From Labrys wisconsinensis (GTDB taxonomy: Bacteria > Pseudomonadota > Alphaproteobacteria > Rhizobiales > Labraceae), in NCBI RefSeq assembly GCF_030814995.1, contig NZ_JAUSVX010000019.1, positions 62,001 through 126,000 on the forward strand: 64,000 nucleotides of DNA, given 5' to 3'. The position numbers and the translations under genes are program-made. This document shows, piece by piece, positions 1 through 8,917 of this stretch (position 1 is its first letter; the number at the start of each line of letters is the position of its first letter). Under the pieces are notes generated by a model. The model was not told the origin of the DNA. It saw only the letters and a list, made by a program, of their open reading frames with translations, and did no database searches.

Positions 1-291
1 GACCGCGCCGACCCCGAGCAGCAGCGACTGCCGCGCGCCGTAGACGACGCGTGCATAGATATCCCGCCCCGACTGGTCGGTGCCGAAGGGATGGGCCCAG
101 CCCGGCGGCTGGAAGGCCTGCCTGGGTGCGATCGCCAGCGGATTGACCTGCGTGAAGAGCTGCGGAGCGATGCAGGCCAGCACGAGCGCGGCCAGGAACA
201 GCGCGGCCAGGGCGGGTCCGAGGGCGGGCAGCCGCTGGATGCGGAGGCGGGCCGCGCCGGATGCGGGCAGTCCGGCTTCGGATGCGCTCAT
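1..291 (-). CDS. DppC-type ABC transporter permease, N-terminal part (runs off the window)
   Basis: Inner-membrane permease of a peptide/opine/nickel-class ABC importer. Only the first 97 residues lie in the window. They contain one hydrophobic segment after a polar N-terminus and then the PFGTDQSGRDIYARVVYGAR block, which is highly characteristic of DppC/OppC permeases. The ATG at 291 overlaps the stop of the upstream DppB-type gene as ATGA, so the two are translationally coupled and form one operon with the binding protein. The gene is truncated only by the window edge. Solute specificity cannot be read from this piece; the neighbouring aromatic degradation genes hint at a catabolic substrate. 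Confidence 0.9.
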   Translation of the reverse strand, partial: MSASEAGLPASGAARLRIQRLPALGPALAALFLAALVLACIAPQLFTQVNPLAIAPRQAFQPPGWAHPFGTDQSGRDIYARVVYGARQSLLLGVGAV

Positions 292-1277
292 GTCCGGCCG
301 GCCTCGATACGGGGATCGACGACGACGTAGAGGGCGTCGACCAGGATGCTGGTGACGATGTAGACCAGCGTGACGAAGAGCGTGATGCCGATGGTGAGCG
401 GCATGTCCTGCAGCGACACGGCCTGGTAGAGCTGGCGCCCCAGCCCCTGGCGCGAGAAGATCAGCTCCACCAGCACGGAATTGCCGATCAGCGAGCCGAC
501 GGCCCAGGCGGACAGGCTGACGCCCGGCAGCACCGCGTGCCGCAGCGCATGCCGCCAGCGGACCGGCCAGTCGCCGAGGCCGCGCATCCGCGCCGACAGG
601 ATGAACGGCTGGTCCAGCGCCAGCTCGAGCGATTCGCGCATCACCTGGGCGAGGAAGCCCGCCAGCGGCACGGCCAGGGCCAGCGTCGGCAGCACGAGGC
701 TCACGAGGCCGCCATTGCCCTCGGGCGGGAACAGCCGCAGGCCGAAGGAGAAGACGGCGAGGAGGACGATGCCGAGCCAGAATTGCGGCAGGGACGCGCT
801 GACCGTCTCGATCGCCGATCCGAGGCCGCTGACCCATCGGCCTCGGCGCGTCGTGCCCAGCACCGATACCAGCGCGAGCACCCAGGCGACCAGCAGCGAG
901 GCCGCCGTCAGCTGCAGCGTCGGCCAGACCTGCTCGGCGATGACGTCGGCGACAGGCAGGTGCTGGGAGAAGGAGACGCCGAAATCGCCGCGCAGCAGCC
1001 GGCCGATATAGATCGCGTATTGCGTGAGCAGGGGCTGGTCGAGCCCGAACTCCTTGACCGCCGCCGCGATGGTTTCGGGCGTCGGATTGGAGGTCGGCCC
1101 GCCCAGCAGCGCCCGCACGGGATCACCGGGCGTCAGGTGCAGCGCGAAGAACGTCACCGTCGCCGACGCCAGCAGCACCAGCCCGCCGCCCCCCGCGCGC
1201 AGGAGGAGGCGCTGCGCCAGGCGGCGCAGCCGCCGGGTCTGCGGCGGCCGCGGCTCGCGGCCGGACGCCGCGCTCAT
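288..1277 (-). CDS. DppB-type ABC transporter permease
   Basis: Second permease of the same importer, 329 residues, normal for the family. An Arg-rich N-terminus precedes the first membrane segment, followed by HLTPGDPVRALLGG, the periplasmic-loop signature of DppB/OppB proteins. The cytoplasmic EAA loop (LSARMRGLGDW...HAVLPG), which contacts the ATPase, is near residues 225-250. The protein ends in VVDPRIEAG, typical of DppB. Start and stop overlap neighbouring genes by 4 bp on both sides (ATGA). The ATPase genes (DppD/DppF) are not visible and presumably lie beyond the left edge. Confidence 0.92.
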   Translation of the reverse strand: MSAASGREPRPPQTRRLRRLAQRLLLRAGGGGLVLLASATVTFFALHLTPGDPVRALLGGPTSNPTPETIAAAVKEFGLDQPLLTQYAIYIGRLLRGDFGVSFSQHLPVADVIAEQVWPTLQLTAASLLVAWVLALVSVLGTTRRGRWVSGLGSAIETVSASLPQFWLGIVLLAVFSFGLRLFPPEGNGGLVSLVLPTLALAVPLAGFLAQVMRESLELALDQPFILSARMRGLGDWPVRWRHALRHAVLPGVSLSAWAVGSLIGNSVLVELIFSRQGLGRQLYQAVSLQDMPLTIGITLFVTLVYIVTSILVDALYVVVDPRIEAGRT

Positions 1278-3004
1278 TTCGAGACCCAGGCGTCGTAGAG
1301 CGTGGTGACGGTCAGGGACGGCTCCAGCCGCACGTCGTGGGCCGTCTTATAGACGCCGAGGCGCGTGCTCTGGGGATAGGTCCGCAATTGCAGATATTGG
1401 CCGGAGATCAGCTCCTGCGCCTGGCGATAGAGGCCGCGGCGCGTGGCCTCGTCCTGCGTCTCCAGGGCCTTCTCGACGGTGTCGTCGAAGGCGGCGTTCT
1501 GCAGGCCGGAGCCGTTCTGGTGATAGCCGCCCGATCCGGCGGCGCCGAGGAACTCGGATCCGAAGACGATGCGCAGCACGTCGGCCGTGTTGGTGTTCCA
1601 GTAGTCGAGCGTGACGTCATAGTCCCACTTGCCCTGGCGCTCGCTCGATTCCGTGTCGCCGACCGGCTCCAGCCGGACGTCGAACCCCACCTGCCCGGCC
1701 GTCGCCTGGACCTGCTCCCACAAGGACCGTTCGGCCGGGCCGATCGAGGCGCCGATCGGGATGTGCACGGCCAGAGGCTGGCCGTTCCTGGAGCGCAGGC
1801 CGGAGGAATCGCGCTCGGTCCAGCCGGCCTCGTCGAGCAGCTTGTTGGCCCGGTCCGGATCATAGTCGTCGGCATGCTGGAAATCGCCGCTGTAGAACGG
1901 CGTCACCGCGCTCAGCGGGCCGGTGGCATGGTGATAGCGGCCGAAATAGACGCTGGCGAGGGCGCCGTCGATATCGGCCGAGCGCACGAAGGCCTCGCGG
2001 ACCCGGATATCGTCGAAGGGCGCGCGCCTGGTGTTCAATTCGCCGTTGGTCGGGTTGCCCGGGCGGTCCTTGACGATCAGGGTCAGGTCCGGGTTCTTCT
2101 CGGCGGCAGCCTCGGATTCCGGCGGAACCGCCTCGATGACGTCGACGCTGCCGTTCTGCAGGGCGGCAAAGCGCACGGACGGCTCGGGGATGAACTTCCA
2201 GACGATCTTGTCGAGATAGGCCGGTCCCTGGTGCCGTGCGGTCAGCGGGGCCCAGCGGTAGTCGGGATTGCGTTCGAGCACCACCTGGCTCTGATGGTCC
2301 CAGCGCGTGACCTTGAACGGCCCGGACCCGACCGGGCTCTGGCAGTTCTCGTCGCGCGAACGCTTCAGCGCCGACGGCGCCTCGATGCCGAGGAAGCCCT
2401 GCGCCAGGACCTCGAGGAAGGCGGCATAGGGCTTGGACAGATGCACCACGGCCGTCAGGTCGTCCGGGGTATCGGTCCCGACATATTGCCTGACATAGCC
2501 GCCGGCCGTCGAAGACTGGGTGGCCGGATCGACCATATGGTCGAGGTTGGCCTTGACGGCGGCCGAGGTGAACTTCTCGCCATTGCTGAAGGTGACATCG
2601 TCCCTCAGCTTGAACGTGTAGGTCTTGCCGTCGGGCGAGACGGTCCAGCTCCTGGCGAGCCAGGGACCGATATGGCCGTCCTGGTCCATCGAGACGAGCG
2701 AATCGAGGAATTGCTGGGCGACGAAGACCTGCGGCATGTCGCCGTCGACATGCGGGTCGAGGCAGGTCGGCTCGCGGTCGGTCGCGTAGGTCAGGGTGCC
2801 GCCGGCAACCGGCGCGCCCCCGGCCCGGACCGAATCCGCATCGAGGCCGGCGGACGACAGCGCGGCGACCAAGGCCGTCGCGGCGACGGTCGACCGGAAG
2901 CGGCGGCGAATCTCGCGCCTTCGGCCCGCACCCGGCCACCCGCAGGCATGAGGAGCGGCAATTCGATCGGCACCAGAAGCCGGAAAGTCGACCTGCAAAG
3001 ACAT
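1274..3004 (-). CDS. ABC transporter substrate-binding protein, family 5 (DppA/OppA-like)
   Basis: Periplasmic solute receptor of the importer, about 576 residues. Family 5 signatures are present: LTYATDREPTCLDPHVDGD near the mature N-terminus, then TYTFKLRDDVTFSNGEKFTS and GSGPFKVTRWD. A basic stretch (RRREIRRRF) followed by a hydrophobic segment looks like a signal peptide with an unusually long n-region. I start at the ATG at 3004, preceded by GGGGATCC; an in-frame ATG at 3043 would add 13 residues. The family binds peptides, opines, glycosides or other solutes and the ligand cannot be inferred. It is the first gene of a leftward operon, divergent from the monooxygenase genes, so the operator at 3223-3255 could influence it too. 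Confidence 0.9.
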   Translation of the reverse strand: MSLQVDFPASGADRIAAPHACGWPGAGRRREIRRRFRSTVAATALVAALSSAGLDADSVRAGGAPVAGGTLTYATDREPTCLDPHVDGDMPQVFVAQQFLDSLVSMDQDGHIGPWLARSWTVSPDGKTYTFKLRDDVTFSNGEKFTSAAVKANLDHMVDPATQSSTAGGYVRQYVGTDTPDDLTAVVHLSKPYAAFLEVLAQGFLGIEAPSALKRSRDENCQSPVGSGPFKVTRWDHQSQVVLERNPDYRWAPLTARHQGPAYLDKIVWKFIPEPSVRFAALQNGSVDVIEAVPPESEAAAEKNPDLTLIVKDRPGNPTNGELNTRRAPFDDIRVREAFVRSADIDGALASVYFGRYHHATGPLSAVTPFYSGDFQHADDYDPDRANKLLDEAGWTERDSSGLRSRNGQPLAVHIPIGASIGPAERSLWEQVQATAGQVGFDVRLEPVGDTESSERQGKWDYDVTLDYWNTNTADVLRIVFGSEFLGAAGSGGYHQNGSGLQNAAFDDTVEKALETQDEATRRGLYRQAQELISGQYLQLRTYPQSTRLGVYKTAHDVRLEPSLTVTTLYDAWVSK

Positions 3005-3222
3005 GGGATCCCCGCGCAAATCCGAGCGGGCGCCTGCCCGCATCGGAACTCATGGACTCGCGGTGGCATCTTATCCGGCAGACCCAATATGTCTACTATA
3101 TATATGTATTTAATATTTTATATTCCACCGATCCTCACCGACCGACCGAGGCGGTCGGCGGCGCTTCGCCCGACATGGGGCTGCCGCGGCCGAGGCGGCG
3201 CAAAACCGGGCTTCTTAACCAG
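3005..3222. promoter_or_regulatory. Divergent intergenic region with an AT-rich core
   Basis: No gene is seen here. Positions about 3088-3130 are a conspicuous AT-rich block (runs such as TATATATATG and TTTAATATTTTATATTCC) in otherwise very GC-rich DNA. It lies between the divergent binding-protein gene and the monooxygenase gene, so it most likely contains promoter elements for one or both. No unambiguous -35/-10 pair can be assigned by eye. Confidence 0.45.
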
Positions 3223-3255
3223 GTGGGTAATGCGTGGGACGCCGCGATGACCCAC
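3223..3255. promoter_or_regulatory. Operator-like inverted repeat, site 1 of 3
   Basis: Perfect 9-bp arms GTGGGTAAT and ATGACCCAC are separated by 15 bp. The same arms at the same spacing occur at 9642-9674, and with two mismatches in the right arm at 6522-6554; each copy precedes a transcription unit of the degradation island. A TTAACC/TTGACC tract adjoins the left arm in each case. This copy lies 121 bp upstream of the monooxygenase ATG at 3377. The likely ligand is the LuxR-type regulator encoded at 5301-6413 (inference). Confidence 0.65.
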
Positions 3256-3376
3256 GATCACCATCACGCCCGACGCTGCGGGCTCGGTGAGCCCGTCGGC
3301 GGAACGAGCGCCCCAGGCGGAGCGATCCGTGCGCTCGCCCGGCAGGAAGCACAATGGCATCGAGGGAGGTCGCCTG

Positions 3377-4558
3377 ATGGCGCACGACGTGGCCCGCCGG
3401 ATCGAGGAGTTCGGCCCGGAATTGGCGGAGCAGGCTCCGGAGAACGAGCGTCTGGGCAAGCTGAGCGACAGATCGGCGGCGCTGCTGCGCTCGTCGGGAT
3501 TGATGCGCCTGCTGCAGCCCCGCGAGCATGGCGGGCTGGGGGGCACGCCCGCCGACTTCCTGGAAGCGGTGATCACCGCGGCGCGCCACGACGGATCGAC
3601 GGGCTGGGTCGCCGGCGTCGTCGGCGTCCATCCCTGGGAGGTCGCGCTGTTCGATCCCAGGCTCGGACAGGAGATCTGGGGGCAGAACCAGGACACCTGG
3701 GTGGCCTCGCCCTACACGCCTTCCGGCATCGCCGAGCCCGCCGAGGGCGGCTACATCCTCACCGGACGGTGGCAATTCTCGTCCGGCACCGATCACTCCG
3801 ACTGGGTCTTCCTGGGTGCCCTGCTCGGCAACGGGCAGGGAAAGCCCGCGATGCCGCCTCGGATGATGCATGTGATCCTGCCGCGGTCCGACTATCGGAT
3901 CATCGAGGATTCGTGGGACGTGATCGGCCTGCTGGGCACCGGCAGCAAGGATGTCGTCGTGCAGGGCGCCTTCGTTCCCGCCTATCGCGCGATCGACCAC
4001 GAGGCGATCGCATCGGGCGCCGCCGCTGACAAGGCCGGGCTGAGCGATCCGATCTACAGGCTGCCGTTCTCCGTGATCTTTCCCGTCGGCATCACCGGCG
4101 CGATCATCGGCATGGCCGAGGGCGCCCTCGCCGCCCACGGCGCCTATCAGCGCGACCGCGTCTCCGCAGCCGGCGCGCGGATTCGCGACGATCCCTACGC
4201 GGCCTATTTCACCGGCGAGGCCGCCTCCGAGATCCAGGCCTCGAGGGTGCAGCTGTTCGACGGGATCACCAGGGCCTACGACCAGGTGATGTCCGGCAGG
4301 CAGGTCACCTTCGAGGATCGGTCGCGGATCCGGCGCAACCAGATCCGCTGCGCCTGGCGGGCCGTTGCCGCCATCGACGCGATCTATGCGCGCTCAGGCG
4401 GGAACGCGAGCCGGCGCACCAATCCGATCCAGCGCTTCTGGCGCGATGCCCATGTCGGCCTCAACCACTTCATCCACGTTCCCGGCCCCACCTACCATGC
4501 CGACGCGATGATCCAGTACGGACTGGACGTGCCCGATCCGCTGCGCATGGGCATCTGA
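3377..4558 (+). CDS. Flavin-dependent monooxygenase, oxygenase component (HsaA/HpaH C2-like, acyl-CoA dehydrogenase fold)
   Basis: Oxygenase of a two-component system that uses reduced flavin to hydroxylate a phenol next to its hydroxyl group, giving a catechol. It has 393 residues, the size of HsaA (3-HSA 4-hydroxylase). Group-D monooxygenase signatures are visible: GRWQFSSGTDHSDWVFLGA near residue 130, and a C-terminal block with NHFIHVPGPTYHADAM. I chose the ATG at 3377, preceded by GGGAGG; an in-frame ATG at 3287 would add 30 unsupported residues. The flavin reductase gene follows after 16 bp. Together with the downstream meta-cleavage genes this makes a catechol-forming entry enzyme. The exact phenolic substrate is unknown. 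Confidence 0.85.
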   Translation: MAHDVARRIEEFGPELAEQAPENERLGKLSDRSAALLRSSGLMRLLQPREHGGLGGTPADFLEAVITAARHDGSTGWVAGVVGVHPWEVALFDPRLGQEIWGQNQDTWVASPYTPSGIAEPAEGGYILTGRWQFSSGTDHSDWVFLGALLGNGQGKPAMPPRMMHVILPRSDYRIIEDSWDVIGLLGTGSKDVVVQGAFVPAYRAIDHEAIASGAAADKAGLSDPIYRLPFSVIFPVGITGAIIGMAEGALAAHGAYQRDRVSAAGARIRDDPYAAYFTGEAASEIQASRVQLFDGITRAYDQVMSGRQVTFEDRSRIRRNQIRCAWRAVAAIDAIYARSGGNASRRTNPIQRFWRDAHVGLNHFIHVPGPTYHADAMIQYGLDVPDPLRMGI

Positions 4559-4574
4559 CGGGCGGGCGCTCGCG

Positions 4575-5147
4575 ATGCAGGACAAGCAGAAGAAGGCGGC
4601 GGCGGTCGGCACTGTCGCCGCGCCCGCCCGGCCGATCGACGCGCGGCACTTCCGGACGGTGCTCGGCAACGTCCCGACCGGCGTGGTGGCGGTCACCGCG
4701 ACGGGCTCCGAGCAGGAGCCGGTGGGGATGATCGTGGGATCCTTCACATCGGTGTCGCTGAACCCGCCTCTCGTCTCGTTCCTGGCGGACAGCCTCTCCT
4801 CGACCCAGGCGAAGCTCCAGGCCGCGGGACGGTTCTGCGTCAACGTGCTCGCAGCGGACCAGGAGCGCCTTTGCCGGAAGCTGGCCGCGAGGGGCAGCGC
4901 GCGGTTTGACGGCGTGCGCTGGGCGCCCTCGGCGCTGGGCAATCCCGTCATCGAGGGGATCGTCGCCTGGATCGACTGCACGATCGACACGGTGATCGAG
5001 ATCGGAGATCACCATCTCATCGTCGGGCGCGTGCGCGAGCTCCATACCGTCTCGGACAGGACGCCGCTGCTGTTCTTTCGCGGCTCCTACGGTGACTACC
5101 TCTCCAACGCCGACCGCCTGCTCGATCGCCTGCTCGACTGGCGGTGA
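4575..5147 (+). CDS. NAD(P)H:flavin oxidoreductase, reductase component (HsaB/HpaC-like)
   Basis: Supplies reduced FMN or FAD to the oxygenase encoded just upstream. The 190 residues show the flavin-reductase split-barrel pattern: FRTVLGNVPTGVVAVTA, then VGSFTSVSLNPPLVSF, then KLQAAGRFCVNVLA, then HHLIVGRVREL near the C-terminus. These are the standard blocks of HpaC/HsaB/PheA2 reductases. The gene is cotranscribed with the oxygenase and is followed by a strong hairpin facing a convergent regulator gene. Confidence 0.9.
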   Translation: MQDKQKKAAAVGTVAAPARPIDARHFRTVLGNVPTGVVAVTATGSEQEPVGMIVGSFTSVSLNPPLVSFLADSLSSTQAKLQAAGRFCVNVLAADQERLCRKLAARGSARFDGVRWAPSALGNPVIEGIVAWIDCTIDTVIEIGDHHLIVGRVRELHTVSDRTPLLFFRGSYGDYLSNADRLLDRLLDWR

Positions 5148-5224
5148 CCGCTGCCTGCGGCGGGGTGCCCTATGGGCCCGGCCCCGAAAGCCAAGGAAGC
5201 GTCGGCGATCAACTGAATGGAAGT

Positions 5225-5270
5225 GACGCGGGGAACCCCTCTCCCAGTCGGGAGAGGGGTTCCCCGCGTC
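5225..5270. terminator. Strong hairpin between convergent genes
   Basis: A perfect 21-bp stem (arms 5225-5245 and 5250-5270) with a 4-base AGTC loop sits between the flavin reductase (rightward) and the LuxR-type gene (leftward). Its position between convergent genes supports a bidirectional transcription terminator. There is no clear T-run after either arm, so it may depend on Rho or act mainly by RNA stabilisation. Confidence 0.7.
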
Positions 5271-5300
5271 TCATCTGAAGCACTTATTCCTCACCGACGC

Positions 5301-6413
5301 CTAAAGCGCCTGCTCGCTCTCGACCTGGAGAAGATTGAGCAGCTCGACTTGCGAATGCGTACCCGTCTTCGCATAGGTCGCCTTGAGATGCGCCCGGACC
5401 GAGTTGGCCTGCACCTTGAGCTCCGTCGCGATCTGACGGGATGTCTTGCCGTCCAGGAGCAGGCTGGCGACGCGGGTCTCGGCCCGTGTGAGGCCGTAAT
5501 TCTTGCCCAGATTGTCCGCCAGCAGCTCCTTGGGACGAGAACTGTCCGTCACGAGCAGGACGATCTTGCTTTGATGCACGCCTTCCCAGTCGAAGCTGGT
5601 CGGCGCCGGATAGGCGACGACGCTGCCGCGCCGCCGTCCCGCGGGGTCGCAGTAGGAAAGCCGACCGGGCACGCCGTTCCGCCTGGTGCGACGAACCAGG
5701 TCGGAGAATTCGGACGACTGGATTGCCGAGCCGGAAACCAGCCGCCCCCCGTCGAGACGAAGCACGCTCCCGGCCCGCAGCAAGTCGTTCATGCTGCTGT
5801 TGGACTTCTCGATGCGATCGTCTTCGGACAGGAGCGCGGCACCGATACCCTTCTGGTCCAGGCTGCGGATGATATTGCCGGTCATGTTGGAGGCATGCGT
5901 AAACGTGCCGGCAATCTCGAACGACAGCAGCAAGTCCTCGCGAAGATTTTCCAGAAGATCGGCGTTGATCTGCCCCTCGCCCGGCCGCCTGGGCTGGCTC
6001 GCATGCACGAGGACCTTTGCCGTTCGGATGCTGAGCAGCATGCAGACGCCATCGCCCTTGTCGAGATAGTCGCCATAGCGAGCATAGAACGTCGACCGCC
6101 GGCATTCATCGTCGATCAGGCCGTCGTCGAGCCGGATGACCTGGCCAGGCACCGCCGTCTGCCAGAATTTCCACAAGGGATTGATGTATTGATAGGTCTC
6201 CATATAGTCCCGGGCCCCCTCGGCGCCGGTTCCGATGCTTCCGTTTTCGACAGCCAGGCCGGACGGTGCGAAAACCGTGAGATCTGCCGTTCGAGTGTCA
6301 AGTAGATCGGAAATCAACCTCGCCCAGCTGTCCAGTGGATTTGGCTGCGTTGCGGCACGGTAGAGTTGAAAGGCGACGTCTCGCAGATGCCGCTGAGGTT
6401 CCAAGTCTCTCAC
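5301..6413 (-). CDS. LuxR-family transcriptional regulator
   Basis: 370 residues with a C-terminal LuxR helix-turn-helix at about residues 300-360 (GLTRAETRVASLLLDGKTSR, then IATELKVQANSVRAHLKATY). The N-terminal 280 residues have no domain I can name with certainty; they resemble the sensory part of solitary LuxR regulators and include YQYINPLWKFWQ. The gene sits inside the degradation island, convergent to the monooxygenase operon and divergent from the Tat flavoprotein operon. One copy of the repeated operator (6522-6554) lies in the divergent region. It is the best candidate for the regulator of this cluster, responding to a pathway compound (inference). Confidence 0.85.
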   Translation of the reverse strand: MRDLEPQRHLRDVAFQLYRAATQPNPLDSWARLISDLLDTRTADLTVFAPSGLAVENGSIGTGAEGARDYMETYQYINPLWKFWQTAVPGQVIRLDDGLIDDECRRSTFYARYGDYLDKGDGVCMLLSIRTAKVLVHASQPRRPGEGQINADLLENLREDLLLSFEIAGTFTHASNMTGNIIRSLDQKGIGAALLSEDDRIEKSNSSMNDLLRAGSVLRLDGGRLVSGSAIQSSEFSDLVRRTRRNGVPGRLSYCDPAGRRRGSVVAYPAPTSFDWEGVHQSKIVLLVTDSSRPKELLADNLGKNYGLTRAETRVASLLLDGKTSRQIATELKVQANSVRAHLKATYAKTGTHSQVELLNLLQVESEQAL

Positions 6414-6521
6414 TCGCTCCTCGCCTCCCTGTCGGTCGACCTTGGCCGGTCAACTCTTGCCGAAGACGGTATGCGCAGCGATCTGACGCGTCAATCCAAG
6501 GTGTTTGCACGTCTTGACCGA

Positions 6522-6554
6522 GTGGGTAATGCGCCGACTGCCATGCTGACCCAT
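6522..6554. promoter_or_regulatory. Operator-like inverted repeat, site 2 of 3
   Basis: Left arm GTGGGTAAT is identical to sites 1 and 3. The right arm CTGACCCAT differs from ATGACCCAC at two positions, and the 33-bp geometry is identical. TTGACC precedes the left arm. It lies between the LuxR-type gene (start 6413, leftward) and the flavoprotein gene (start 6700, rightward), so it could control both, including autoregulation. Confidence 0.6.
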
Positions 6555-6699
6555 GCTGCCCGCCATGCCTGACGCCGAGGGGCGACCGCCTCCGCGGACG
6601 GCATGGGATGCGACCGTTCCCGAGCCTCGCCGCCGGCTGGGACTACGGAGCGTCTCGTCGCAAGTGGCCCGCCAACGGGCCCCTGGGAGGAAGCAATCC

Positions 6700-8454
6700 A
6701 TGAACGAACCAGATCCCGGCCGCCTTGCCGCGACCGACGCGGGCGAGATGACGCAAGAAGCGCCGTCCCGGGTGTCACGCCGCGCGTTCTTCAAGGCCGC
6801 GGGCCTCGGCGCGGCCGGCGCAGCTCTCGGCGTTTCGACCATCGCCAGCGCGCAGCAGCGGAGCTGGGATGAGGAAACCGATGTCGTCATCGTCGGCTCG
6901 GGATGCGCGGCGCTCGCCGCCGCCGCCGGCGCCCTGCAGAACGGCGCCAAGGTCGCCGTCCTGGAGAAGGGCCCGATTCCCGGCGGCACGACGGCCAAGT
7001 CGGGCGGCGCGTTCTGGATTCCGAACAACCCCTACATGCAGGCGAAGGGACTGGCGGATCCCAAGGAAGACGCCCTGCGATACATGGCGAGGGTCGCCTA
7101 TCCCCAGCTCTACCGGGCCGATCACAAGACCTTGGGGCTTTCACAACTGGGGTACGAGCTGTTGTCGACCTTCTACGACCACGGCTCCAGGGTCACCAGG
7201 ACGCTTGCCGACACGGGCGCGATGCTGTCGCAGCAGCAGCTGGGCGCGACGGGCCTGCTCCCCGACTATCAGGGCCAGCTGCCCGAGAACAAGAGGTCGG
7301 TGGGGCGGACATTGCGCCCAAGCGACCAGGACGGCGGGCCGGGGTTCGGCGGCGACATGGTGCGCCAGCTCTCGGCTTTCGCCGAAGCCAGGGGAGCGCC
7401 CGTGAGGGTCGATCATGCCGTGACCCGGATCGTCGTCGACGACACGCGGCGGGTGGTCGGCGTCGAGATTGGCACGCCGGATCGCCCCCTGTCCGTGCGC
7501 GCCCGCAAGGGGGTCGTCTTCGGCTCGGGCGGCTTCACCCAGAATGCGGAGATGCGCAAGGACTTTCTCCGCATTCCCGTCCTCGGCGGTTGCGCGGTGC
7601 CCACCAACCAGGGCGACTTCGTCAAGATGGCGATCGAGATCGGCTCCAAGCTCGGCAACATGAACGAGGCCTGGCTGCAGCAGGAGGTGCTCGAAGAGGT
7701 GCTGGAGTTTTCGAGCGTGCCCGGCGGTGTGTTCCTGCTCGGCGGGGACAGCATGATCGTGGTCAACAAGCTCGGCCACCGGATGTACGACGAGAAGCAC
7801 GTCTACAACGAGCGCACCCGAAGCCACGTCACCTGGGACCCTTCGAGGGCCGAATACTGCAACCTCTACCAGTTCATGCTGTTCGATGACCACGCGATCG
7901 CCTATGGCGGCGCGCAACTGATGCCGCCGGTCGGCGCCGACATGCCGGCCTATATCATCACCGCCGCGAGCTGGGGGGCGCTTGCCGCGGCCATCCAGGA
8001 GCGGCTCGCATCTCTCGCCGACCGGATCGGCGCGTTCAAGCTCGACAAGGATTTCGTCCCCACGCTCCAGGAGACCGTGGCCCGGTTCAACGATTACGCC
8101 AGGACGGGCGTCGATCTCGAGTTCCACCGCGGCGAACTGCCGATCGAGCATGCCTTCCATGTGCCCGGCGCCAACAACGACAAGCCGAACAAATGGATGT
8201 ATCCGTTCGCCCAGACCGGCCCCTTCCACTGCATCATCCTCGGGCCGGGCACGCTCGATACCAAGGGCGGACCGGTGACCAACACCAGCGCCCAGGTCCT
8301 GGACGTGCATGATCGGCCGATAGCCGGCCTCTATGCCGCCGGCAACTGCGCGGCCTCGCCGTCGGGCCAGGCCTATTGGGGGGCCGGCGGAACGCTCGGG
8401 CTGGCCCTGACCTACGGCTACATCGCCGGCGAGCACGCCGCCACGCAGCCGTGA
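6700..8454 (+). CDS. Tat-exported FAD-dependent dehydrogenase, 3-ketosteroid Delta1-dehydrogenase-like
   Basis: 584-residue flavoprotein of the FAD_binding_2/KstD family, which dehydrogenates cyclic ketones or reduces enoates. A twin-arginine motif SRRAFFK (residues 26-32) and an alanine-rich segment ending IASAQQ predict folded export to the periplasm. The FAD-binding DVVIVGSGCAALAAA motif begins at residue 61. Near the C-terminus GLYAAGNCAASPSGQAYWG and GGTLGLALTYGYIAGEHAA match the KstD flavin-binding end. The ATG at 6700 has a GGGAGGA ribosome site; an upstream in-frame ATG at 6553 overlaps the operator and is unlikely. The next gene encodes a c-type cytochrome, which suggests electrons leave to the respiratory chain rather than O2. 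Export is unusual for KstD enzymes, so the substrate is probably a small cyclic ketone met outside the cytoplasm. Confidence 0.85.
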   Translation: MNEPDPGRLAATDAGEMTQEAPSRVSRRAFFKAAGLGAAGAALGVSTIASAQQRSWDEETDVVIVGSGCAALAAAAGALQNGAKVAVLEKGPIPGGTTAKSGGAFWIPNNPYMQAKGLADPKEDALRYMARVAYPQLYRADHKTLGLSQLGYELLSTFYDHGSRVTRTLADTGAMLSQQQLGATGLLPDYQGQLPENKRSVGRTLRPSDQDGGPGFGGDMVRQLSAFAEARGAPVRVDHAVTRIVVDDTRRVVGVEIGTPDRPLSVRARKGVVFGSGGFTQNAEMRKDFLRIPVLGGCAVPTNQGDFVKMAIEIGSKLGNMNEAWLQQEVLEEVLEFSSVPGGVFLLGGDSMIVVNKLGHRMYDEKHVYNERTRSHVTWDPSRAEYCNLYQFMLFDDHAIAYGGAQLMPPVGADMPAYIITAASWGALAAAIQERLASLADRIGAFKLDKDFVPTLQETVARFNDYARTGVDLEFHRGELPIEHAFHVPGANNDKPNKWMYPFAQTGPFHCIILGPGTLDTKGGPVTNTSAQVLDVHDRPIAGLYAAGNCAASPSGQAYWGAGGTLGLALTYGYIAGEHAATQP

Positions 8455-8510
8455 CGATCGTCGCGGCGGGTGCGGCTCGCGCCCGCTCCCCTTTCGAAAG
8501 CATCCTGACC

Positions 8511-8915
8511 ATGATGACGTCCAGCCCCCTGGCTGCCGCGGTCGCGGCCGTCGGATTTCTGCTCATGGGCGGCGCATGCCTGGCCGACGAAGCCTGCAAG
8601 GGCGCGTTCCGAACCAGCGTGCAGCCGATCCTCAACACCAGGTGCGTGGCCTGCCATCAGGACGCCGCCCGTGCCGGCGGCCTGTCCCTGCAAAGGACAT
8701 CCGCTCCGGCCAGCCTTCTCGGTGTTTCCAGCCGGGAAGCCAGGATGGCGCTGGTGACCCCTGGCGATCCCCTGCGGAGCTATCTCTTCCGGAAGACCGC
8801 CGGGACGCATCTGGAAGTCGGCGGCAACGGGGCGCGGATGCCCTTGGGCGGAAGGCTCACCGAGGCCGAGATCAAGGCCATCGAGGCCTGGATCACCGGC
8901 TGCACGGCGGATTGA
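8511..8915 (+). CDS. Small c-type cytochrome, likely electron acceptor of the flavoprotein
   Basis: About 134 residues with a cleavable signal (hydrophobic residues 6-24, ending ACLADE) and one haem-attachment motif CVACH at residues 45-49. The ARMPLGG segment offers a distal Met ligand. The C-terminus (LTEAEIKAIEAWITGC) resembles the last helix of cytochrome c domains. The ATG at 8511 puts the signal peptide at the N-terminus; a GTG at 8451 overlapping the flavoprotein stop (GTGA) is the alternative start. Immediate linkage to an exported dehydrogenase implies it takes electrons from that enzyme in the periplasm. Confidence 0.8.
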   Translation: MMTSSPLAAAVAAVGFLLMGGACLADEACKGAFRTSVQPILNTRCVACHQDAARAGGLSLQRTSAPASLLGVSSREARMALVTPGDPLRSYLFRKTAGTHLEVGGNGARMPLGGRLTEAEIKAIEAWITGCTAD

Positions 8916-8917
8916 GC

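Noticed and set aside
5225-5270. Insertion-sequence end or operator
   Set aside because: A perfect 21-bp stem with a 4-base loop between convergent genes is best explained as a terminator; there is no partner copy in the window.
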